Source: Parasponia andersonii (lineage: Eukaryota; Streptophyta; Magnoliopsida; Rosales; Cannabaceae). From it: a DNA stretch of 64,000 nucleotides. Where the stretch lies: positions 913,240-977,239 of the forward strand of contig JXTB01000024.1 in the NCBI GenBank assembly GCA_002914805.1. Reading direction: 5' to 3'. Below the pieces are notes generated by a model that was not told where the DNA came from, made no database searches, and saw only the letters and a list, made by a program, of their open reading frames with translations. Below are positions 24,426 through 35,739 of the stretch, in pieces (position 1 is the stretch's first letter; the number at the start of each line of letters is the position of its first letter). The translations under genes and the position numbers were made by a program.

Positions 24426-26462
24426 ATTTAATGTAACTTGCTTACCCACTCACTAGGCTATTTTGAGATTATATTTGCAGAGTGCAAACAGCCACAATAA
24501 TGGGACCAATCAATAAGTCAATATTCTTTAATAGATTTCCACCGGCCAAGGAGGAATATGCATGTCGAAATCATCACCATAAAATAAAAAATTCAAAAAC
24601 ATGAGGGATTTAGAGTTCTAGACTAAAAGTAAATATCAAATATTGTACGCAGTACTACTTTTAAAAGAAGTTACTAATTCTATAAAAAAAAAAAATTAAT
24701 TAAAAAAAGGTATTCTTGTTATTTGTTATTATTTTGAATTTTTTAAGCGTAATTTAAATTCTCCCAACTCCAAGACTCCTAGAAATTGAGTGTATCCAAA
24801 CTATGATTTTAATTAATAAATGGTTGCGCGGCCCACCATGCAAGAAGGAGTGGAGGGTTTCATTAAGCCCATATGGTGGTTGCAGTTATGATCATGAAAA
24901 TTAACGTTGAATGTCCGTTAGCTAACCAAGCAGTTGACAAGGATCCACCTCTTCCAATTGATGTTGATTTGATCATGGGTTACCAATTGGTTATCATGTG
25001 AGTCCGTCAATTTCATGATTTGATACGATACAATGAAGCAAATAACTTAACCAGAATTTCTAGGCGAAGAGAAATATACACTTTGCACACTTAGGCTTGC
25101 TTCATGAATTCACTTACCATTTTTTGTTTAAATAAATTGAAAATGAAAGTGAAAATTTTGTTTTAATTTTCTATTTTTGAAAACAAGACATGTACTTGGT
25201 AAATATTATTTCATTACTTGTTTTTAAAAAGAAAAAGTAAAAATATTGAGAAAAAGTCATATAAACTTATATTCATGACCTATATANATAGATACACTCT
25301 TGTGTACAAACGTATGCATAGTTTTTTGTTTTCGAAATTTGCTTTAAAAATTAGAGGAACTAGAAATTTCTTATTATCTTTTTTTTTTCTTGAAAATTTT
25401 GGTTTAATTTTTAAAAATAAAATCAAGGTTACCTAGCAAATTTCAAAATCTTTTCCAATTTTCTGTTTAAAAATATTTACACATTGGCACTTAGGTTTGA
25501 TTGATAACTACTCTTATAGTATGAATGTTTGATCTCCTTATCTGAATAAAATTTGAATTTAGAATTTATAGTTGCCTGTATATAATTTAGAATAATGCTC
25601 AATACATGTTCGACTTTTTTAAAAATGATTAGAGCTTGTTAAATTTATCCGTTGGTTTTTCAGTGACAATTAAAAAATTGGAACAAATATAGTGAAAATT
25701 AGACCTTGTACCGCATTTTTAGGGGGGGAAAAAAAAAGCATTAGAAAAGTAGGGTACGCTGTGTTTTTTTAGATCCGGTAGGATTTTTATTAGAAGAATG
25801 TTATTTTTTAAAAAATATTTAGAACAATGTCCCTTTTAAATAGTAGCTACTAACGTTAATTAGTTTTAGAGTACTGGCTAGTTATCAAATGATAAATATT
25901 TATCATTGGTATATAATTGGTAATTGATAATTAATTTTCAAAAATTGGTAACTAGTAACTATATTAAAATTAGAATTTATCTAAAAACTTTTTTAAAATG
26001 ATATTATTTTAATAAAAATCGTATGAGAATTGAAAAAAAAATGTCTTCTGTAATTTTATAATTCTTTTATATTTTTACAATTCTTTTTGGTTTGTATAAG
26101 TAAAAGTATTAGAAACCACAAATATACACATTAATTATAATTGTAAGTTTCTTTCTATAGCATTGAAGCTAATAATCTATGCTAGCTCATTCAAGTTAAT
26201 TAGTAATCGAGGATAAAAAATTGTAGAGCACTAATTAATTTGACAAAACGTGTACTATTAATAAAAAAGTGATCCTCCCTTATTTATTCTAACAGATAAG
26301 GGATAAAACATAGCTACACTCTTAAGGCGAAATTTATTGCGCAATATTGGATGATGTGATATTATTATAGCTTGGAAAAAAGAGAGAGGCGGACCTTTTT
26401 TGTTTTTGGCTTAAAAAGTAGGTGATCTACTATATTCAATACTTATTACAAGCTTCTCAATC
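24426..26462. other. AT-rich spacer upstream of the KCS gene
   Basis: No gene recognised. A single N is at 25287. The segment from about 25590 to 26060 contains scattered short near-repeats around TGGTAATTGATAA and AAAAATGATATTATTTT. The proximal few hundred bases should hold the KCS promoter, but I can support only the TATA box. Confidence 0.5.
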
Positions 26463-26473
26463 TATATATATAA
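26463..26473 (+). promoter_or_regulatory. TATA box of the KCS gene
   Basis: TATATATATAA lies 128 bases before the ATG. Transcription starting about 30 bases downstream would leave a 5' leader of about 100 nt, a normal arrangement. The assignment rests on position and sequence only. Confidence 0.55.
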
Positions 26474-26600
26474 CACACAATAAACGCAATAGTCTCCACA
26501 AATATCCAACCATACCTAATATATCTCAGCTAATATATTTAATTTGAAATCTTTGGCCGTTTTCTTATAAAAAAATATACTATTATCACTATTCTTGGCC

Positions 26601-27998
26601 ATGGAGCTCCTCCTGGCTTTGAGTCTGGTACTAGCACTATCATATGCCTTCTCATGCCTCATTAGGTCCCTTCTCCAACGCCGAGACCAATGTTGCTACA
26701 TGCTAGCTTACGAGTGCTACAAGCCCCCCGAAGAGACCAAGCTCAGCACCGATTCATGCGCTCAAATCGTCCTCCGAAACAAAAACCTCGGGATCGACGA
26801 GTTCCGGTTCCTCCTCAAGACCATCGTGAGCTCCGGCATCGGCGAAGAAACCTACTGCCCCAAAAACGTCTTGGAAGGACGAGAAGAGACTCCAACCCTA
26901 GTTGACGCGCTGGCCGAGATGGACGAGGTCATCTTCGCCACGCTCGACGACCTGTTCGCCAAAACATCGTCGTTCGTCTCGCCTTCGGAGATCGACATCC
27001 TCGTCGTCAACGTCTCGCTCTTCTCCGCGGCTCCTTCCCTGACGTCGAGGATAGTCAACCGTTACAAGATGAGGGAAAACGTCATGTCGTTTAACCTCTC
27101 CGGGATGGGGTGCAGCGCGAGTATCGTCGCCATAGACCTTGTCCAACACCTCTTCAAGAGCCACAAGAACGCGAACGCCATCGTCGTTTCGACCGAGTCG
27201 TTCGGGCCTAATTGGTATTGCGGCAAAGAAAAGTCAATGATGCTCTCCAACTGCTTGTTCCGGTCAGGAGGCTGCTCTATGCTCTTCTCTAACAACCGCT
27301 TTCTTAAGCCAAAATCCATCTTGAAGCTCAAAACCCTAGTCCGGACCCACCTCGGAGCCGACGATGAGGCTTACCAATGTTGCATCCAGTTAGAGGATGA
27401 TAAAGGGAACCGAGGTTTTCGACTCACCAAGAAACTGACCAAGGCGGCGGCGAAGGCTTTGAAGCTGAATCTTAGGGTTTTGGTGCCTAAGATATTGCCC
27501 TTGAGGGAAATACTTAGGTATTCCATCGTTAATCTTACGAATAAGGGCAAAAAATCGGGCGGTCAATCGGGGATTGACCCGGTTCCGACCGGTTTGAACT
27601 TCAAAACCGGGGCTGAACACTTCTGTATCCACCCGGGGGGCAGGGCCGTGATAGATGGAGTTGGGATGAGCTTAGGGTTAAGCGAGTACGACCTCGAGCC
27701 GTCGAGGATGGCGCTCCACCGATTCGGGAACACGTCAGCGGGCGGGTTTTGGTACGTGTTGGGTTACATGGAGGCAAAGAAGAGGCTGAAGAAAGGGGAC
27801 AGGATTTTGATGATGAGTTTTGGAGCTGGTTTTAAGTGTAACAATTGTTTGTGGGAGGTGACGAGGGATTTGGGGGATGTCAACGTGTGGAAAGACTCTA
27901 TTGACCAATACCCTCCCAAGACTCTGGCCAACCCTTTTATGGAGAAGTATAGTTGGATCAACGATGATTATCTTGGCTTCGTTCGGATTGAGCATTAG
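26601..27998 (+). CDS. KCS19-like: 3-ketoacyl-CoA synthase, KCS19-like
   Basis: KCS enzymes catalyse the first, chain-length-determining condensation in very-long-chain fatty acid elongation: acyl-CoA plus malonyl-CoA gives 3-ketoacyl-CoA at the ER membrane. The products feed cuticular waxes, suberin, sphingolipids and seed oils. The 465-residue protein has one N-terminal hydrophobic segment (residues 1-22), then the FAE1/CUT1-type condensing domain. The active-site Cys171 is in NLSGMGCSAS. His340 and His344 are in HFCIHPGGRAVID, and His373 and Asn377 are in LHRFGNTSA. These correspond to Cys223, His387, His391, His420 and Asn424 of Arabidopsis FAE1. The short N-terminus, the CYMLAYECYK and RNKNLG motifs and the SWINDDYLGFVR end resemble KCS19, with KCS12 next. 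It is a single exon, as is common in the family. The ATG at 26601 sits in a good plant context (GGCCATGGA); the in-frame TTG six bases upstream is not a plausible start. The gene is much GC-richer than its repeat-filled flanks and has no frame break. Confidence 0.95.
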   Translation: MELLLALSLVLALSYAFSCLIRSLLQRRDQCCYMLAYECYKPPEETKLSTDSCAQIVLRNKNLGIDEFRFLLKTIVSSGIGEETYCPKNVLEGREETPTLVDALAEMDEVIFATLDDLFAKTSSFVSPSEIDILVVNVSLFSAAPSLTSRIVNRYKMRENVMSFNLSGMGCSASIVAIDLVQHLFKSHKNANAIVVSTESFGPNWYCGKEKSMMLSNCLFRSGGCSMLFSNNRFLKPKSILKLKTLVRTHLGADDEAYQCCIQLEDDKGNRGFRLTKKLTKAAAKALKLNLRVLVPKILPLREILRYSIVNLTNKGKKSGGQSGIDPVPTGLNFKTGAEHFCIHPGGRAVIDGVGMSLGLSEYDLEPSRMALHRFGNTSAGGFWYVLGYMEAKKRLKKGDRILMMSFGAGFKCNNCLWEVTRDLGDVNVWKDSIDQYPPKTLANPFMEKYSWINDDYLGFVRIEH

Positions 27999-28113
27999 GA
28001 CACCGCTACTACTTCTACACAAAACCATAGTACCATAACACCATAGCTCGAGTACTGGTAATATATATACAAGTTGGGATTGCTAAATTAAGATTTTCGT
28101 GAGCAATTAAACA

Positions 28114-28250
28114 ATGGATTATCTATTATGGGTTGGCACTGAGCTCAAGAGATGGATTATCTATTATTGGGTGGCACTGAGCTCAAGAGATAGCTCGGTG
28201 TCCAACTAAAATTTGAAAGAGATAGCTCGGTGTCCAACCAAAATTTGAAA
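28114..28250. repeat. Two adjacent short tandem duplications 3' of KCS
   Basis: A 38-bp unit (ATGGATTATCTATTAT... to GAGCTCAAGAG) occurs at 28114-28151 and 28152-28189. It is followed by a 31-32-bp unit (AGAGATAGCTCGGTGTCCAA...) occurring twice to about 28250. The two repeats overlap at GAGCTCAAGAGAT. They lie where the 3' untranslated region is expected. Confidence 0.85.
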
Positions 28251-28384
28251 TAATTAATAATTGAATGTTATGAATCATTGTCGGTGGTGATCATAGAGAT
28301 CAAGTGACAAAGTATTAAATGAATTTTAGACTATCATATGCCAACTTACGTATGTGATAGTGATCTTAGTACCTTTTTAATTTT

Positions 28385-28390
28385 AATAAA
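28385..28390 (+). promoter_or_regulatory. Possible poly(A) signal of the KCS gene
   Basis: AATAAA lies 387 bases after the stop codon. Plant signals are loose and closer variants are possible, so this is only a candidate. Confidence 0.25.
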
Positions 28391-28683
28391 AAGATAATGA
28401 ATTGAAGGTTTATAATTTAAATATTTTTTGTCAGCTTTATATTTACTCTTTGTTTTGACCGTGTGTAATGTCCGTTATATATACGTAGCTCTTGTTCATG
28501 GAATATTTTGTATGTAATAATATACTCACTAGTAGTTAGTTATATGACTTAATTAAAATATGCTAGGGACAATTGTGTGATTACATATCATTTATACATG
28601 ATATTACTCGTATGATATGCATTCATATGTTTATTTGATAAGTGACATTTTGATTAGAGATATCTGGTTTTAGTCTCAATATG

Positions 28684-30877
28684 TGTAATGTTGAAGGACG
28701 AATTTGAAATAAAAATTGAAAACCAAGGACTTATGTACAATTTTTCAAAAAATTGCACTACACCGTCAAGAGCATACACATGTCCAAGACCAGATTCCCT
28801 CAGCTCTCTCTCTCTCTCTCCCCCCCTCCCCCTCCCCCCGGGTGATTTTTGGCCAAAATGCAAAAATTCAGGGGAGCTTTGACGAAGCCCCTATCGATGT
28901 CGTCGAGCGCTGCCACCTATGGTAATCGACAGCTGAGCTTCGGATGAAGCCAATGCCGATTGTCCCGTCGCCTAAAACAGCTTGGTTCGCCGCTGGTGAC
29001 GCATAACAATCGCAAGCTGTTTTTTGATGAAAGCGTCGATTCTAACATCCTTTCGTCATGATACGAGTTCTATTCAACTCATCTCGTCACGATCTTCATC
29101 GTGGTATATATATCTTGACTCAATATTACTCGGATCGAATTTTGTTATTTTTGTCAATTTTAAGCTATTTTAGTTTTATATTTAAATTTTTTAATCTGAC
29201 CATTAGATCGTAAAATAAACCTCATATTTGTGATGTACTCATAAAAATAAAAATTTTGATATATAATAACTATATTTGATGACGGACATAAAAATCTAAA
29301 TCGTCTCGTTTTATATACTGTGAGTTCGGGTTCGACCCGAGCCCGAATCGATCAAACTGTATGTCTAACCCAATATTTTTGAGTGCTCCGAATTCAGTGG
29401 TAAAGTCTATTTCATGATCTGAAGCTCTAATTGAAAATTGAGTTTTCAAACCTCTCGATCAAAAGTTTGAAAACGACGCATGATCTTCCAAACAACACCT
29501 AAATGATGCCAAAATTTCTCCATAGCTCTATAGCACTATTTGGATACTCAATTGAGATAGGGGTTTAATTACCTAGTTTTTTATATGATTTAATTTAAAC
29601 TTTGCACTATGACTATTTTGTGAAAAATCGTGAATAAAATAATAATTTGATGTATTGTTGGAAAATCTTAGATTATTCTGGAATTGGAATATATGACTTC
29701 TAAACATATTTATAAAATCATAATCTTGGATGATTTAGTAGATTTCCTACTGAAGGTATAGTAAATTCTAGAATAATATCAAGTAGAGTTTTAAAGTATT
29801 GTTTGATTATGTTTTACATAGTTATTACATATATCTTATTACATAGTGTACATACCATAGGATCACACATGAGATACATCTTAGGTATCGCAGTTTTGTA
29901 GTAGGCAGACTAGTACACCTGCCTTCGGTAAGAGCCCGTAAACCTGTGCGAGGTTTTCTGATTATTCTTATTCAGTAGATGTAGGTATTCAGTTGCCCCT
30001 CCAGTTCGGTAGACTAGACACATGAGTGTCCTTATAATTTTATAGAATAGTTATCAAGCAGAAAGTACTTAGTACACATAGTATGAGTTACTCCAATTTG
30101 TTGTGAGAGGGTGTGAGCTCATGGGATGGATTGATTTATGATTCGTATAAATGTATATTTCTGGTTTTGGTTTTGAATATATAACTACTCTGAATATTAA
30201 TTATTTTATACCTAGTTTATAAATAAATTTTGGAAAAGGTATTAACTATGCAGATTTGGAAAAATTATAATAATTCAAAAAGATAATTGAATTTCTACTA
30301 AGTATTCACATACTCACCCCCTACTTCCTCCCATTTTCAAATGTCGATTTATTTTGTGGTAATTTTTTTAGTGGCTTAACAAGCATAGTTGGCATATGCT
30401 TGTAGTTCCAATCTTCTTTATTGATTGATTTGTACTCTGTATCAATTCTCCTTTTCTAAGTCAAATTTAGTTAGTCAATAGTAATATATTTATTAAGTAG
30501 ATGTAAGAAGATGATTTTTACTATTAAATCAAGTATTTAGAAAATAAAATGATTTTAAGTAAATTATTCGAACATTAGGCTTAGGATTTTAAATTGAACT
30601 GTTTCATAAAACTTCATAAATTAATAAAAGTTTTTTTTAATACTAGTTAACTAGGATTTTCTTTAAATTTAAAATGAGGAATTTTTTTTCAAATTTAAAA
30701 TTGGTAGATAATATCATGATTATCAAATTTGTTTAAATCTTGTAATTTACTTATTTTTAAGGACTAAAACTTAAATTTCAAATACTCAAATTTTTCTGAA
30801 ATTTTAGAAACTATTATTTATCACTATTTTTACTTAAAATTACTAAAAATCACGGTCTTAATTTTTTAGTCATAACA
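28684..30877 (+). mobile_element. LTR (probably solo) of the Tekay/Del-like lineage
   Basis: It is collinear with the minus-strand solo LTR: GGACTTATGTACAATTTTT near 28728, then a CTCTCTC tract, the GGTATATATATCTTGA block near 29103, CATAGGATCACACATGAGATAC near 29858, GCCCCTCCAGTTCGGTAGAC near 29994 and GTCATAACA at the end. No internal region adjoins it on either side and no target duplication was resolved, so its start is approximate. Reading frames at 28654-28925 arise from its CT/GA tract. Confidence 0.75.
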
Positions 30878-32118
30878 CACTTGCTTAATAACTAATAAGA
30901 GACCCATAAATTCCCTTACTCATATGTTATGGCTGGCCCATTGAGCCATAACACCTCCTCGTAACACAATTGTTTTAAATAGGTACATTTGTGTCTTGTG
31001 TGGGATAACATTATTATGATACGTGAAAGAGGAAGAGGCGCTCGTAACTTCTCTTGCAAGCCTATGTTCTGCTTGGTTGATCTTGTAAGAGGATGGCAAC
31101 TATGGAAAGATAATAAGGTAATTCTAATTCCATTGCAGTGATATATCTCTAAATCAAATAATTTTTGTTTATGTTTATTTTATTGATTGGATTTAGATAT
31201 AATATTATGTTTCTTGTGATTGATTTCCTCGTCAGTATGCCTTTATTGATTTCATCAGTTAAGACCATGTACTAGCCATTTCAGGGGGAAAAAAAAAAAA
31301 AAAAAACGACCGTGTACTAGCACTATATATTTCCTCAATAAAGTCATTGGTGTTTAATATATGTTACTTCTGCTTCTCAATTAATGGTTCTCTGATATTT
31401 TAAATAAATTTGCTGGACTCTCTGATATGGGTATTTAATGATAAAATTCAAATGTCTGCGTGGCATATATTTAATAAGAGGACTGCGTATATTAAGTCTT
31501 ACTTCTTTACTACTGTAACAATAGAAGGACACTGCATCAGGAATAAGCTCGCTGGCGTTTCTTTTGAGCTTTCAATATAAACTTGAAATTTTATGTTTCA
31601 ATTTATTGCTCGCTAGTAATAATTTGATCTAATTATTCTGATCAGTTGTGCCAATTTATATGCTTTCTCCAGATCTGAAGTTAAATTTGGTCATTTGTTT
31701 GGCCTGTCAGTGACTCTTTAGTAGTAATTGGTTACACAAGGAGTGCTGCTAACAACGGTAGCTAACCACTATTTCTTTCACTCGGCCAAAAAGTACTAAA
31801 GAAAAACAATATCTATACTGAATTATATATATAGCTATACATCTATATATATTATCACAACATACATTAAAGACTAAGAAGAGCTATTCATGTTTTTTTT
31901 TTTTTTTTCAATTTCTATTTTTCTTATTCATCCTACCAGAGATCAAAACTTATATAAGAGTATTTCTAAAGTAATTCATGTAGAACAAAGAAAGCTTGAA
32001 CATTTATTCTCACGATTAATTAAGGAAAATTGAAGATGATATACTTAATTATTTCAAGGGAAGTTCTATTAATTGAAACAGCCCAGAGATACCCACACAC
32101 ATGCACACACACACATAA

Positions 32119-32149
<31 letters not shown>

Positions 32150-34756
32150 TACAACATCATCCATTAGCCATATATATATTAAAAAATGCAGGATTCAGTC
32201 TGACTTCTCTTCAATAATATAAAAGCTGTTAAATTATAATTATTGTTTGATGAGGTGGGAATTGTGTTTCTACACAACGTGACAATGGGATACACCGTAT
32301 GGTCAAGTCATTTCCATGTACCTATAAATGGGCCAAGACTATTTATTATCACTAATCGTTTACATTGAAAGCAACCTGACACAATCTGAAACTGAATCCA
32401 TTATCCACAGGCCTAGCCGATATGGAGCCAAGCATACACATTTATACACACACAAAAAAATCAATCTGATTGGGCTATATTAGACCAGGCTTTTCAACAT
32501 GCTGGTGTTTTAAACTTATTATATGCCAAGTAAATATTACACACAGGCCATGAAACAGTTCAGAAATGTACCCATTGGACTTAAATGCGTGGCTTTGTTG
32601 ACCCATATCTATGAAGTTCAAAATGTATAACTTGCAATATACATGATCATGATGTCGTTAAGGGTCTGGTGTACGATCGACGATAGTGAAACTTTTGGGT
32701 TCTTCTTTCCGAGAAATATATATATATATACATACCTACTATAGTAGAGTATGTATCTGACTTATCTGTCTACACATTAAGACTATATCAAAGCGGTATC
32801 ATAACTATTGTAATTTAAAAAGAAGTTTATGAACGAAATGGAACCGTTTATTATCGGAAAGTTAATTATTACTATAGAATGATTTATTACATATATTATC
32901 GCAATTTGAGATATTAGTTGGGGTTTATGCGTCAAGCAATGAGAAAGTATAAAAAAGCTTGTCCCTAGTGCTCTAGGGAGGGAAATGGCCAATTGTTTTA
33001 AGTCATTTAAAAAATGAACAATTTTGTTAATGCTTTCTAAATCTGTGTGTATTAGTTAATTATATGTTCAGACGTACTATACATTCGGTTACATAAAAAT
33101 ATATGAAACTTTTTACATAAAGTGTCCAAGACATATACTTTTTTTTTATTTGGGTTATTATCCCAAAAGTTGTAGGACTATTGCCATTTTTCACCTTTGA
33201 TCAAACTTTGAATTTATCAATCTGTTATCTCAAATTATGTCTTTTTATCACAGTTTTGACCTTCGAAGTTTTAAATAATAATATTACCAACCGAACGATG
33301 CCCCTTTTTTTTCCCTCTATGTTTTAGACTTGATCTATGCTTTTTTCCATTAATTTTGGCCCTACATATTTACGTACGTAGATTTGAGAGACCAAAGAAT
33401 ATAATAGTTAGAGGTATTATGGTAGCATAAGACATTTAAAATATAGAGTTTAAAATTGAGATAGAATATTAACTTATTTTGCAGAGCAGCATATAGGCTA
33501 ATACAATATCTCATGGCAATACAGATAAATGAAATTGAGTGGACGAGTGCAAGAGAAATCACTTGTGACCAATTCCAATCCAAATGTAAAGTGAAAGTTA
33601 TTAATGTCCTTTTGAAAAGAAAATACAGTCATTGTCTAATATATTTCATACAGAAAAAAAAAAAAAAAAAAAAAAAAGGCAGAGATGTGCATTTACTTAT
33701 TCTACGTTACAACTTGTAACCGTACCTTGTATTTATATGTACCTTCGCAAGTGATGCTACTATCGATTTTGTCCATTATTCACTTGGTATTACATAAAAA
33801 TGAGAAAATGTTCCGTGACATTAATTAGTATATACATAGACTCAAAGTCAATTATAATGATATTGTCACTGTTGATGTTCGACTTTTTATCAGTATTTTT
33901 CTTCGTGAGCTATAGATCCTGCTATCCCTTTTTTTTCTGTACTGTGTAATCAGTTTAATTATTCTTTTCCTTTCCACAAAAAAAAGGTTTGATTAATTTT
34001 TTTTTTATTTTCATGACTTGGACCTCCAATAATGAGGCAATATTCTAATTAAAAGGAGTATATATATATATATATATATAAACGAGTTATTATACATATA
34101 TATATTCTAAACGGTCCCTATTGAAAGAGAAATTAACATGGCAACATTCCAATATATACTCGTATTAGAAACTTGCAAAGAAGATACTATCAGCTCATTT
34201 AGCACGGAGAATTAGATTATACTTATTAGATTGAATAGTACAGTATTATTTATACTGTGTTTTTGGTGCAACACAAGCAATAAAGTAAATATAACAATCT
34301 TTTTAATGTAGTTTTAATTATTTTTTATTTATAAATAAATAAATAAATATTTACAAAAATAGAAAAGATAAATATAAATAATGATTATATAATATAACAT
34401 GATCTTGATTTATTTATAAAAAAATAGGTATATAAAAATAAAATATATTTTTAATTAAAAAAATAAAAATTAGAATTTAATTAATATTTATATATATTAA
34501 TTGAAAATTATTAAAGAAAGAAAAAAAAAAGAAAAAAAAAGTGTGTGCTATGGGACTAAATTAACTAGAGGTTGGGTTAATTTAGTTACATGGGAAAGAG
34601 AATTAAAATGGAGGTGAACTCCTTTATCAAAGAGAAAATTATGGAAAAAAAAAAAAAAGAATGATACTTTAAAAAATAATCTCAAATATACGGTGGCCTC
34701 TTATAAATTAATTATCTCATACGGAGTTTTTAAAAAAATGACAATTTTCATTTTCT
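30878..34756. other. AT-rich spacer, no gene recognised
   Basis: Several poly-A and poly-T tracts (for example 31289-31306 and 33654-33677) and (TA)n/(CA)n microsatellites (32096-32150, 34064-34080) are present. The segment 31010-31140 has exon-like composition but no frame I recognise. Otherwise nothing is supportable. Confidence 0.5.
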
Positions 34757-35071
34757 TTATTTTTCTTGATGCACGTCCTCTTCCCTTTCCTCTTTCCTAT
34801 TTAGGTTCCTCCTATTTGTAGAATCACTTTTCTCCGGATCTGAAATTTCCAAAGGATTTGAGTTGCATGGAGGAAAAGTAAGACTCATATCCATAGAGGA
34901 GACAAAAGAAGAAGGACACTTAGTTTCAATCTCAGGGACGATATAATAAGCAGCATTAATGAAAAACTCATAGAAGTCTTGACTTAGAAACTCAGCCAAG
35001 GATTCGTTGATAGGATGTTGCAGAAAGGCCTTCTATACACAGTTGGAGTGCATGTAAGGGTTCTCTTCCAT
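34757..35071 (-). pseudogene. Unidentified gene fragment with one in-frame stop
   Basis: On the minus strand an ATG at 35071 in good context (AAACCATGG) opens a frame of 104 codons to TAA at 34757-34759. It is interrupted once, at codon 13, by TAG (35035-35033). The composition is protein-like and not repetitive: an acidic, aromatic stretch (LAEFLSQDFYEFFINAAYYI) followed by a Ser/Pro/Asn-rich part and a charged tail (RKEEREEDVHQEK). I do not recognise the family. It may be a first exon or a duplicated gene piece. A chance frame in AT-rich DNA would be expected to be richer in Lys, Asn, Ile and Phe. No promoter or splice partner was identified. Confidence 0.35.
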
Positions 35072-35739
35072 GGTTTCTTACTTCTCTTTCTCTAATTTTG
35101 GGAATGGTACAAATTTATGGTCGTTTGGCTTTGTATTGATAGGTATTTGAGCTGAATACTGCTTGTTTGGTAAATTTTTTCAAGAGAACTAACAAAGGGT
35201 TTTTGAGTGGAAGAAATGACTAAGATTTCAACTTGGATTGATCTGATTTTTAGATCTTTTGCTCTGATGAAAAGTACTGCTTCACTCAATACCCCAAAAT
35301 TTGCATAGAAACAAGTTCAATTATTTGAATTTTTTTTCTTTTGAAACAATTGTTATATGGTTTTGTTCCGAAGATGGCGAATTTTATTGCTATAAAATTT
35401 CAAATGCAAGAACAATTAGAGGTAAAATATGGATAAATTACGACTAGTTAAGATAAAGATTGATGTCATATCGTTTTTCAATGTAGAAGTGCTCCATTTT
35501 AAACTAGAATTATTTCATCTCAATTGAGGAATCTCTCTTAAGTGTGTAATTTTAATTTCTGTACTAGTTTAGACTTACTTTGGTAGAGTTAGATATAAAG
35601 ACACGTAGATACCTTCTTACATACTTACCAAAATTGTAATGAAATTGAATTGGTCTTGTCCAAAAATTTTCTATGTATTTTGCTGAAATGATAAGCTTCT
35701 TTACTTTTTCAATAATTTATTATTTTACAATATGCACAC
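35072..35739. other. AT-rich spacer, nothing recognised
   Basis: No gene or structured repeat supported. A minus-strand frame at 35092-35289 has no recognisable content. Confidence 0.4.

Noticed and set aside
31010-31140. Exon-like stretch with a possible splice acceptor
   Set aside because: No frame gives a recognisable protein and no partner exon was found.
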